Of a stretch of 64,000 bases of DNA, positions 48,531 through 59,248 are shown piece after piece. The stretch's first letter is position 1, and every line of letters starts with the position of its first letter. Position numbers and translations under genes: made by a program. The notes under the pieces were generated by a model. The model was not told the DNA's origin. It searched no databases and worked only from the letters and a program-made list of their open reading frames with translations. This stretch comes from Marasmius tenuissimus (taxonomy: Eukaryota > Basidiomycota > Agaricomycetes > Agaricales > Marasmiaceae), in contig JAQOTA010000060.1 of NCBI GenBank assembly GCA_029532415.1, positions 4,553,692 through 4,617,691 of the forward strand, written 5' to 3'.

Positions 48531-51492
48531 TAAGACCGGTTAGCATAACAGAACATTGTGTTTTGAATGGCAATAGAAGAGATAGGAGCGAGTGAAAGCT
48601 AATGCATTCTGGGGCAAGAAAGGGAAAAAAAAAAAAAAAAAAAAAGAGGAGTATAGGCTGGTTCGTTGGGCTATGAGTAGGTAAGGCGAGAATGAGGTAC
48701 GTGAGATGGAAATCGCAATAGAATAACAGAGGTGATAAGACACATTAACACGGCATCAATGGCCACAACGGCGAGCTACCACGGGCTTCAACCGTCGAGT
48801 AGTCTCGGCTCTATCCCTCCTTTGTGACCATTGTCATACGACAGGCGCGGTAGCTAGCACCGTGCAAGATACCATGAGCCAGATGTCTGAAATATGACCT
48901 GATTTGCTTCCGGATTCTCGTCGCACAACCCTTCGTCGCAACCTTCACGAGGGCTACTCTGCACTGTCACTTCCAGATCGAGAACTATAGGGAGGATGCA
49001 AGTGGGAGGAGAAAGATGGCGACTCCTAGGTGAAGATAAGGACCCGATCGAAACGCAAACATGTGGAGTAAATTGACGTACCCATACACCTCGACGTACT
49101 CATTCTACATCCCCTCCAGATGACAGTAGCCAGCTTATCTTGCCTCGCTCTGAAGCCGGAGATGACGGTCACCCTCCAGTTGCTAGTACCACGAAGCCAA
49201 GTCGAGGGGAAAAACCCATTTGTTGCCTTTCGAGGGACGGTAATGGACGACGTCGAAATGACGGAATCTGGTCCGAAGCGCTACCACACCCAACTGACTG
49301 CACCGGGAGCGCATACATGAGGACTTCAGGTAGAATAAACAATGGGGTGGTTCTCAGAAATCGGCTAAGATGTGTTGCCCAGTGTGGGAAGCCTAATGTG
49401 AGGCCTCGTATTGGCTATCTAGGTGAGCAACAAAGCCGTGGGGTAGCAACGACGGAGAGCAAGAGGTAGGGACAGATATAGGTATCAGAGGCGAAACCTG
49501 TCCTGCAGAACGAGAAGCGAGATCACAGCTTTCATATGGTTGGGCGGGAGATTTTGTTTGGAACGAGGCACGAAGGGAGAGAGATGAAACGGTCTGGAAT
49601 GATGCATCAATGATGTATGCCCGGCGATAGAACCGTACTTGGACCACCTTCGTATTCTGCCTCTCGGTACGCCACCATGACGCCAAGATGAACTCAAAGG
49701 TGAGGTAGGCACACAATGTCCATCTCGGTTTTTATGGATATTCGAAGGGTCTTGAACGGATTTATGGGTGAACACGGGCGTAGGGTAGCTTATTCATGTT
49801 TCAGATCCAACACAACGAGGGAAGCGACGCCGAGAGGTGGAATCTGTTGAACTGTAGTATTGTTGAATTATCAGGAATTTTGAACATCTCAGCACGGAGA
49901 TAAACAGCCGCACCTTGGAAGTTCGGAGGCCAAGGCTCTTCTACTTCCATTCGCACTTCCATCCTATTGAGAGCGCATTCGAGGCAGCGTTTGCAGTGTC
50001 ATGACATTTCAGGAAAGAGAAGCGTTGATCGGCCGAGGTCATGCAAAATTTCGTGAGAGAACGGTCGAGGACACAAGGGCCAGCGAGGTTCGAGTGAGTT
50101 CGGGTACCGACGAGCAAGGACTTGAAACCGTCGCTTGGGCAGGCATTCGATGCTTGGGACCAAGGTACTTGTAGGTACGAGAGAAAAGGACCTATATCTA
50201 TCTATGATAATAATCAATAAACGTATAGAATACACTGAAAAAGTTGACCAAACGTAACATTTTCCACTACGGAGCCCTTACTGGCTGCCTTATCTTCCTG
50301 TTCCAGTTTTCGATGACGAGATTACACCTCCGCCTATTGGTATGTCAGCATTGCTGTGGAGGTAGCAATAAGAAACGAAGATGACCCCCGTAGTCTCTAT
50401 TCCCTTAACCGAGGTCGGTCAGAGAAGAAATGAGGGGAAAAGGCCGTATTGTGGGGTTTTCGTTGGTACATGAGGTTGAGCAAGAAGGAACCCTTTAACC
50501 GGGCGAGAAATTGAGTAGAGAATGGGTTTTTATGGATAGGTCGATGTGAATACGCGACCGTCGTACGACTTCGGGAGTGTCGTGGTTGGACAGTGGGGAT
50601 AATTGGGATATGTCGAGGTATCGTGCTGGAGATGGTTGGTTTTGATGACGCACGACAGGGCGAGGTTCAAGAGTTCTGAAAAAGTCAGATCGCAATTGCA
50701 AGTGAGATGATAAAGACGGACTCATTAGCCACATTTCCCCGAGACCGTTATTCGTCTAGAGTTCCTTCGATAATCGTGTGGATGAGAGCCGCTTGAGCGA
50801 GTCAGTTGACAAGGAACTCATATCTCGGCTACGAAGAGAGCTGACGGTAAGATTCGGAGAACATGGTGGTCAGGCGCAAAGTTACGAATTGCCGGCTTCG
50901 ACGGAGTATCTGGTCCCGAGATGTTGGCTAGACAAACGCGCTTCTTTTCCGTCCCACCATGACCCACAGGAACCCATAAGCCTTACACAACGTGCAAGCA
51001 AAGAATGGTACAGCAATGTTGTACTACACCGCTAGCCTGGCTCAACTTTCAAGGGTGCCAGCCCATTCATTGTTATCCAACTTCGTAGCCTTCAAGTTCA
51101 CAAAGAGGTGACCCAAGGCAGTCTGTGAATCTACAACGTGGATCACAAGGCGTGCGCCACTCGTGGGAATGAGACAGTGCGACTACTTGGTGACTGAAGG
51201 CAGCGGGGCTCACTGATATGAGTTACACTAACAATGAATGAGTCTATGATGCTGATTATTGTAATTTTAGATTACATTTACATGAGTCGAAGTGGGGGAT
51301 GGAAGTTGTATGATCTATCAGGCTACGACGCGCCATCCAAGGCGTGGGAATTAGTTCTGCGTACTCTCACATCGCTACAGAGGTGATTGACTCACGCCGA
51401 TCCTAGAGATTATTACGCCGTGATTGCAAACTCTCATTATCTCTGAGATGACTATGTATAATCATACACTAAAGGTTAGGTAAAGGTTGCGT
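48531..51492. other. Gene-poor stretch; third trace of the 30/34 kb duplicate near 50.9-51.1 kb
   Basis: A perfect run of 21 A lies at 48625-48645. Around 50925-51110 the sequence resembles the terminal part of the duplicated gene at 30.2-30.4 and 33.9-34.0 kb (shared words near the CACCATGA and CTTCAA-TCCACAAA blocks), so it is a third, shorter and more decayed copy. Frames at 49393-49716 minus and 50778-51035 plus are not convincing genes. Confidence 0.4.
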
Positions 51493-51531
51493 AAAGGCAG
51501 GGTAAAGGCAGCTGCCTTTACCCCTGCCTTT
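51493..51531. repeat. Near-perfect 39-bp palindrome 3' of gene E
   Basis: AAAGGCAGGGTAAAGGCAG meets its reverse complement at a CAGCTG centre, with one extra base in the right arm. The left side continues as related GTAAAGG units. Lying about 30 bp beyond the stop of gene E, it would form a strong hairpin in that transcript's 3' end, or it could be a remnant of a palindromic repeat. Confidence 0.75.
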
Positions 51532-51557
51532 GATTTCTCACCCCCCAACCTAGAGCC

Positions 51558-53204
51558 TCACTCTTTCTTCTGAGCCTCCAAATCCAGTGAAATGATGGTC
51601 GTTTGAGTATCAATGCCGTGATGACTATCAAAACTGTCGGGTCGGCGAGCAATGTTCAAAATGCTGTGGTCAAATGGGTGATCCTGTGCCTGGCTTGACT
51701 GAAGGATATCTTTCGCGATGGTTTCCTTGAATGTTTTTTCATCGTGGATGGCGATTCCGAGCGTCACTCGCACAATGATTAGAGTTGATGATATCACCTT
51801 TGAACGAAAAGAAATTTATGTCGTGAGTCGCGCACCGGGGGTCGAGTGTGGATTGAATTGCGTACCATGATAGTTACCAAGGAATCAAAAACCACATCCT
51901 CTGTTAGATCAATACCTTCAGTTTCTCTGTAGTATCCCCAGCTAACGAACACACATGCTGTGTAGACTATAAGGCTAAGTGGGTATATCAAGCCTGACTC
52001 TATCCTATTAGGGGAAGATAGGGTGTAAGAACGTTTGGTGGAACCGATATAATTATTGATCTTACGTGGCTGAGATGATAGTTCTGTAGACAGTTGGTAT
52101 TGATGAGCGGGACGGAAGGTTTTTGCCTACTCGATAGGCAATCAAGAGGATTCTTCCAGCTGTGCGGCTCGGATCAGAAAGTTCACTGCTCAAGTGCTTC
52201 AATCAACTCACCAATTAGCATAGTCAACAGCAGATTACCGATGAACGCAAAAAAGGTGAAGATAGCTAAGTGAGGTTTTAAAGAAAGTGGGCTCGTGGAA
52301 CCGGTGGGTGCCATGGTTGCTACACTCAAGAACTGCGATACCATCAATACAAGTCCATAAGCTACGGCGCAAAATCAGTATGATAGGACAACAGGTCGAT
52401 GATAAGATACTAGTATTTGACGCACCATTCGTCCCAACGACAATCAGACACGGAAAGATGAGGACGGGAATTTTGTTGCATCCCCATAAGAGGTAACAAC
52501 GCCATACCTATTCAAATCCTCAGTACTTGGCCCATCTGACAGTCCAAGCTCACCAGAAGGATATCCATTAGGCAGCTGAGTGGAAGAAATGATTGTCAAT
52601 GTCGGTCAGCGAGACTAAGGCTAGATGATCGCACTTTGCAAGGACTGTGGTGAAGTGCACGTATACGCTAAGGGGGAAGCTACCAGTTCTCAGAATTAGG
52701 TGGTCCCAATAGCAAGGTGGACATGTAAAATATACCTTGCCCAATTTATGAATGAGCGCTCATCCTCGCGTTGAGTTTGAATTTGTTCAGGGGCAACGTT
52801 CCCGAGCTCTCGAAGTGCCGCAACAAAGCTATAGAGCTCTATCTGACTCTGCACCAAATACAACGCAATCTTGAGACCAATCTCCACGGTAGCGATGGTG
52901 TAGAGGACTGTGATCAATGCAAGATACGTCCGGTAGCCGCCTCGTTTACGGGTGAGCAGGATATACATGCACAACACATAGAGCACCGTGGAAATGCCTG
53001 ACAGAAGAAATGTTTTCTAGTGCAGTACATGTAGGAGGAGTGTGAAAAACGGTGCTCACCATAGAGAAACACTCCGACCTAACATCGCCGGCCGTGAGTC
53101 AATACATTCCATCAGATGTGATATTGCCAACCTACAGTATTCAAAACTTGGGGTCTTGAGATGAGATTGAAACAGATTTCATCGTCGACGATGGGACAAC
53201 GCAT
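51558..53204 (-). CDS. Seven-helix membrane protein, divergent paralog E (10 exons, 369 aa)
   Basis: Exons: 53204-53136, 53078-53060, 52997-52736, 52667-52635, 52575-52554, 52507-52426, 52361-52212, 52159-52066, 52004-51866, 51797-51558. All are GT-AG, the phases agree, and they make 370 codons with no break. The gene structure is that of A-D (19-nt exon 2, 33-nt exon 4 as in B, 22-nt exon 5), but the protein is clearly more distant. Landmarks are VGVFLYG (exon 2), STVLYVLCMYILLTRKRGGY, VWRCYLLWGCNK (136-147), LAIFTFFAFIGNLLLTMLIG, AGRILLIAYRVGKN, IESGLIYPLSLIVYTACVF and VISSTLIIVRVTLG (291-304). The Trp-Trp of the RIWW motif is replaced by Leu-Leu. The tail is rich in Asp, His and Ser. Function is unknown and the membrane location is inferred. 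An upstream in-frame ATG exists, but MRCPIVDDE fits the paralog exon 1 length better. Confidence 0.82.
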
Positions 53205-54064
53205 ATGCTCCGAATTGAATGTTAATAGGCCAGCTGGGTGATGGGTAAGAATCAAGAAACTAAGAACTATCCTCAGAGTGATTTGGTATATATGCACTTC
53301 ATACCACTGCCTCAATTGTGGGCCCCGCTACCGTCGGCCCCATCTCTGATCTCCTAGATGACAGCGGAAAGAGAGCATGATGGGGGAACAAATCAAGGCG
53401 GAGCTTATGAGACAAAGCTCGCCGAGCATACCCGTTCCGGCCTACGGGCTGTCCCGGCGCCCCCATCAGCAAAGTCTTTTCCCGGTGGCTGTTTTTGACC
53501 GTTCTTGACACTTAAGCCGATCTCTCAGGGTGGTAGGCTCGCCGCCCAGGAAACTTGGTTCATTGTAAGCTTCCAACATTCTGTATTGCGTGAAAGAATA
53601 TTTCCATAACCTCCAAAGGGTGTTTGTACTCTGAACGAAGAAGTAGGCACAAAAGACACCGGTAAATTTCTGCTCAACACTCACTTACTTATACCAAAGA
53701 TTCAGCCAGTGGGATTTTTGACCCAGTCGTTCAGTATGAGGACAGTAACTTAGATTGATCTCCAGCTCGGTGAGCTTTAAACAATGTGGATCGTTCGGTT
53801 TTGGCTCACTCAATAATCGAGGGGTCAACCTCGAGTAGAGAAAGTGCACGAGTCACGTCGCACAACTAGCATGAGGGCCGTGTTGCGACCAAAAGTCCAC
53901 TATTGATATCTCAAGACTTGTTCTTATCAAGGTGTCGTGGTACGTCGAAGAGCTTCGGGCTAACCTCGTCAAAAGGTGGCCGCAGAGCCCATAGATACAT
54001 TGGAAACTTCTAGCGATCCGTACAACCAGGCTTCGGAGGGATATAACCTTGTTTACTCTCAATC
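53205..54064. other. No gene seen
   Basis: Upstream flank of gene E. Minus-strand frames 53511-53299 and 53684-53466 are short and unsupported. Confidence 0.4.
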
Positions 54065-54147
54065 GGCCTGATGGTCTAGTAGTATGATTCCTTGTTAGAG
54101 TAGAGTTCTTATCGAGGAGGTCCCGGGTTCAATTTCCGGTCAAGCCC
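54065..54147 (+). tRNA. tRNA-Pro-like gene with 11-nt intron and AGA anticodon; probable pseudogene
   Basis: A full cloverleaf folds. The acceptor stem is 54065-54071 with 54140-54146 (one C-A mismatch), followed by discriminator C. The D arm reads TGGTCTAGTAGTATGATT. The anticodon stem CCTTG/CGAGG encloses T-T-AGA-G, then an 11-nt intron (54101-54111). The variable loop is AGGTC, and the T arm is CCGGG-TTCAATT-TCCGG. The body, short variable loop and C73 match eukaryotic tRNA-Pro(AGG), not the long-armed tRNA-Ser that an AGA anticodon implies. Several differences from a normal tRNA-Pro are C-to-T or G-to-A changes (A at the normally invariant G18, T61, A69, A36), so this looks like a decayed gene copy. 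Boxes A and B are only partly intact. Confidence 0.6.
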
Positions 54148-54516
54148 ATTGCATTGCTCCCACACTGTTTTTTTCTCGCTGTATCGTAAGAGAGCAAGCC
54201 TTTCACACCCAAGGATGAGTGATTGTAATCTAAAGAGAGCGACTCGGGTTTCGCGTTGAGAGCGGAATGGAAGCGGAAGGGGGGAAATAGCTGCGTAGCA
54301 GGAGCTCGGAGAGGAGGTGAAAGAGACAAAGAGATTGAGAACGATGTTGTGCGGGCTAGCAGGATCGAGGGTCAAGTGAGGTCTGATGGGTGGTGAAAGA
54401 AGAAAACAGGAAAACTACTTGGAGATACACATGATTGTCACAAATTGAAAGTTCCTTGCGGACTGGAACGCCGACAACAATGGGCATTAAGACATTTCAG
54501 TGAAGTATTTCAGTGA

Positions 54517-54573
54517 CGATCACTGACATACAAGTTCACACATCGTTCATCGTTCAGTGTATGTCAGTGATCG
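54517..54573. repeat. 15-bp perfect inverted repeat with 27-nt loop
   Basis: CGATCACTGACATAC (54517-54531) pairs with GTATGTCAGTGATCG (54559-54573). The loop holds two ATCGTTC units. There is no T-run after it to suggest a Pol III terminator. It could be a small TIR remnant. Confidence 0.7.
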
Positions 54574-57500
54574 GTACCAAACCACCAGCCGGTCCTTATA
54601 ATCGCAACACCGCCGAAGAAAGAACAGAGATTGAACGAGCGGCAGCCAGCCTGCAGGTATGTAATCTATCACGACCGAATTCGAGGGTTCAAACGAAACT
54701 TTAAACCACTACTAACACCTACGTACCTACTCCAGCAAGGCTCTGTCCGAAAGCTCTTCTCGTCGTGGCTCTAGTGATCAAGAGATTTCGATAAGGAGCC
54801 CTAAAGTGAAAATGAGGACGGTTTCACGAACGAGAGGAGCCGAGTTACCTACCGTACAGAACGAATAGTCGTGCCTGCTGGCAGCTACTATTCTCCTTAG
54901 CTTCCTCATGCTGTGAACATAAGCCCGAGAGCCAATGGAAGTGGATCGGACCAGTGGCTAGCAATGGCATCCGTGATTACATATGATATCGAAAGCCTGA
55001 AGAGGGCCCTCACGCCAGTGCACGAATGGTTTTCTACACAGTCGAGACAGGTTTTGGGAGCTTAGCTTGAACCTTCACAAAACGACGAGAGGTGTGTGTT
55101 TCTGAGGCAAATAGCGATGGAGAGGGAACTGGCGCATATATGTGTATCATTTTTAGAAAAGCGTGTGTCACCTCGAGGCATCGTTGGTCTTCGAGCGAAA
55201 GTCAGTAGGAGAGAGCAAGGATGTCGACATATTCTTGTAATGCAGGGTGAGGTGTCCATCTCAACCATGGTGGCCGTCGAGTAGCTCTGAGGCGACAGCT
55301 TCCTGAATGGTTCTTTGTTTTCATGGCCTTCACAAAGCTATTAGAGGTACGTTTGAGAGACGTGAGGCATACTGTTGAAACTAGACGAGTTGAATGTGGT
55401 TGCCGAACGTGCCCTACGCCGTCGCAATATCAGCGAGTCGAAAAATCCTTCCCCAATCATGCAAGGGTCTTTTTTATGATTCTTTCGCTCCAGCAATGGA
55501 GAGAAATCTTGTAAACCCAAGTTCCTGCGCGATGCCGGTTCATATTTTATTATTAGCATGACGCAATCTAAGATGAAATAAAGATAGCCCTACATCCATA
55601 GTTTGGTAAGTCAGCAGCCTCCAGCTCCAATCGGCGTTCAGGTTGGCTAGCTTTTACACCTCGAGGTCGGCCTTTGTTATTTGAGCTCTTGAGTGTCATG
55701 GCGGTTCATGCAAGAGATGCGTTTTGGCCGGGGTAGCGATACCGAATAACGTCTGCCGCACGTCACAGATCCGACAGGCAAAACCATGGACCTATGCATT
55801 TCCTTCGACCTAACACCTTCAACCGCTCATATGGGTTACTCGGAGGCGCTACCGAGGTTCAATGGGCAGACATAAGGTTCCTCAGTAGCTCTGGAGCCTC
55901 AAATCAACATTCGGCTGGGGCATTGAGTCGCGGCTCCCAACTTTTTTTCTCTCTCCATTCCAGTCGATTTCATTCAACCAGTGAATCTTGCACTCGACAC
56001 TTTCCCCCTACTTTGACCCGCCAGAACAACTACACAACCGTCCCAGTAGCTGGTCTATGCCGTCAGGCACTCACGAAAAAAGCGAACACCGATCGGCTCG
56101 CTTGGTCGACTGCCTTCGTCATCTATGCAGAACATCAACGCTCCCCATTGATTTCCACGATCCCTATCTGTCGTTTCGATGTACTAATGGAGGCTTCAGA
56201 TCCCTACAACTTCGCTGATCTCATTCAGTTTCCCGGTCGAGGGGTGGCTTTCAAAGTAATTTTTGGTCCTTCCGATGAACACATGCCGTAAGGGACGGAC
56301 GTTTTGAGGAGAGTCGGATCACCTTGGGTTGAGCGAAAAGACGATCTCAAAGCCTATTTTGAAAGATGATGATGGTGAGAACTAAACGGATTGTATTCTG
56401 ACACCCAGCGGTTTGGGGTAGGATCTCATCATAAGATCACTGACGAACTTCATCTCCGGTTACCCATATTTTCACCGCAATCACAGGGCTTTAATTATTC
56501 GTGGCGGTTGCACACAGTAGGCGGCAGAGAGCGCGCTCTTGTCCTAAGTGCTATGTAGTCAACGTAGCACAGTCAATCCGACCGCCACATCCCCACATGG
56601 TTGATATTTCTCTCTACATTACCATGCTGTACCTCACAACTTCAGAACCACGTCTCGAGCGTTGCTGATCCGGGATCCAGCGACACAGGGTCTCCTCTAG
56701 GCAACATGACTAATTCAGGCGGGGTCGACCGCTCGTGACACCCGGATGATGATTATTCACCTCACAACTTTCCAGGAGATCGCTCCCTCCGATACCGAAT
56801 TTACCATTCCACATACAACGACAGATTTATTACGCCCATCATGATATGTCATTTTCCTGGGGCTCTCATTCATCGGCATTTTGGAAGCGAAGCGAAACGT
56901 CGATGTCTTTTCACCAGAATTCGTGCTACGGCCACTGTGAGACTCTCCCCAGTTTATTCTGGTTCATCGTATGTCAAGATGTGCCATTTATTCAATTATG
57001 CTGATGGTTGCCCTGGTCACAGTATGAAAGACTTCATACCAGCATACCGAGAGGTGTCCTTCAGAAACCGCTCCTCTAAAAACGGAATGGCGTATTTTAG
57101 GTCCCATCCTTATCGTCCGACAAGTCGTTGTTTTGCCTATATCTACCCTTACGGTGATTTAGCTTCATTGAAGGTTTGGTACACGTTCGACAATTTACTT
57201 CTGTGCTACGAGAGGCGTCTTGTCAGAAGATAGATTGCGGCAACTAATATCCTGTATACGCATCCTTTGAGCGAAACGAACGGGCTTGTACTAATTTAGA
57301 GTATTAACGACTGTGGTTATTCGTACGGATTACTGATGTGGTCATTATAGATTAGTATGTTAATTATACCTGTATATCTTGTCGCCTGGAACGCTCTTCT
57401 CTCTGTCAACCTTACGGGGACTCGATTCGCGCTTGCTACGCCAGCGATGCCTTCCTCGCGAAGCTGATGGTTGGGTAAAATATGGCGTACCCGAACATTG

Positions 57501-57599
57501 TGCCGGATAAATGCTAATGGCAACTGTTTCGGCGTCCTCTGGAGAGCTGCAAGGTTGCACAGGATGACATCGAGAAAATTAGGGCGACCGGAGGGGAGA
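54574..57599. other. No supported gene
   Basis: Two plus-strand frames of 165 and 130 codons (55794-56291 and 56841-57233) are the longest here. Neither has a recognisable motif, signal peptide or splice partners; the first is Ser- and His-rich. They may be chance or decayed exons. Confidence 0.35.
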
Positions 57600-59248
57600 C
57601 TATAAATATCTACTCACCCCTGGATCCACAATTGCATCTGGGGCAGCCCATGTCCGTAATTGAGGGTCTACTAGAGTGTTAGCGGATGTGGGAGTGGTCG
57701 CTTTCGAGGACGCTGGACCCCCGTGTTTCGGAATCTGAACGGTTTGGGTGGACGATGTGGCGTTCTCATTTTTCAATGAACCCAATGTTGCCCTTGCGCT
57801 CGAATTCGTCTCTGGGAATGTCACAGTGGCTGAGACGGAAATCGTGGGCAATGTGAAGTGATCGGTCACTCCTGTTGGCGTGGCAGCCGAGCGCCAGTAA
57901 AAGATAAGCCCGTGGAAAACAGCCTGTTTGTAGATGAGATTCACGAAAAGCAAGGAACGGACAAGGGGAGAAGTGACGCACATCCAAACCGCAGCTAAGC
58001 ATGCATACCCAATCTATCTCGTTCCCTCCTAATCCCAGAAGGATTACCACGTTGACCTACATAGCCACGGTTCATTAGATGTGAGGGCCAAGAACGGCGG
58101 GTCGTCTGAAACTCACAAAGACAACCGATTGGTTCAATAGCGTCGCCCTTTGTTGCGAGGACATAGGCCGTTGAACCGTCAGTCTCTGTGTACTTCTCGC
58201 CCGTCCGACGGCACTCACCATAGACTCATCTTGGCGACTGCTCTTAGCGCCGGACTCTTTATCTTCGATTTCAACAAAGGCCAGCAGAACATAAAAGTGA
58301 AGAACACATGCTGAAGAAAGCTGTACGCCGGCACTGATATTATCCTGAGTTACAACGGGTCAGTGAGCTTTCTAGGATCCAAGAAAATGTGCGAGTTGGT
58401 GACTTACGCCCATGTCTTCAGCTCAAACAAACACGTCCCATCATCTGAGATTATAGCCGAAGATCCAAAGAAAAGCGATGCTGATATTCCTGCCAAACCC
58501 ACTTGGGATAGTTGACAGAACAGGAAGGCTGGAGACCTGAGACGTGGGGTGCATAACTCATCAGACCAGACCATGTAAACCTTCGAGGCAAAAAGTTGAG
58601 AAAATGAGTTCCCCCTGTACAAAGATAGCATATACCATTTCCGCTAAAAAAGCGGAGATCAGGATCTACATGGATGTAAAGCTCGTCAGCTATTTACCTA
58701 CTATACTTTCCGGGTCGTAGAACTCACCCGTAATAGACACCCAAATGTGAGGCAGATCGACAACACGATCGAGCAGCTCCAGTAATCCTGATAGGTTCCC
58801 ACACCCATCAACATGAACCCAGCTGGGTGATTTGGAGTTCAAAACGTGAAGCAAAAAGAATCGCACGAGGCTTACTGAGAAACATGAACAACCACCTGCA
58901 GACCGAGCACGAGCATTTTCAGGTTTGAATATCAGGCATGTTATACACGGTGCACCTCAGGAAACGACGTACGAATGACCGAGAACTAGCACCAAAAATA
59001 GCTTCCCCCACGTCAATCGCTTCCATTCCGAAAGTGTAGTAGGCATTCGTCGTGCTATAAACAGTGAAAGGACCGAGCTGCAGACAGCATCGAGCACTAG
59101 TTAGCCCGACGTACAGCTGGAATTGAATCGCATAGACAGCAGGCGTATACACTGACCAGCAAATCAGAAAGACGAGCGTTGCTCCCAATGGCATTGTTGG
59201 GGAACGATAATCCCCATGGTGATGATGGTTGGATGTTACTGCTCCCAT
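57600..59248 (-). CDS. Seven-helix membrane protein F, separate family (10 exons, 370 aa)
   Basis: Exons: 59248-59115, 59077-58973, 58895-58876, 58822-58728, 58665-58636, 58580-58408, 58344-58219, 58147-58117, 58056-57982, 57923-57600. Total 1113 nt, intact, every intron GT-AG and in phase. It includes 20-, 30- and 31-nt micro-exons. Exon sizes differ from the A-E family, so this is a distinct family. Helices are visible at VFLICWSVYTPAVYAI, GKLFLVLVLGHSWLFMFL, CSIVLSICLTFGCLLR-ILISAFLAEM, FLFCQLSQVGLAGISASLFF, AIISVPAYSFLQHVFFTFMF, LLNQSVVFVNVVILLGLG and VCMLSCGLDAVFHGLIFYW. After helix 5 comes WPLLKSKIKSPALRAVAKM, a cytoplasmic-loop-like basic stretch common in basidiomycete 7-TM proteins. 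The N-terminus is His-rich and the C-terminal ~85 residues are Ser/Thr-rich. Function is unknown. Confidence 0.8.

Noticed and set aside
48625..48645. 21-base A run as a retroposed-gene tail
   Set aside because: Paralog D keeps its introns, so it is not a processed copy, and the run is not at its 3' end.
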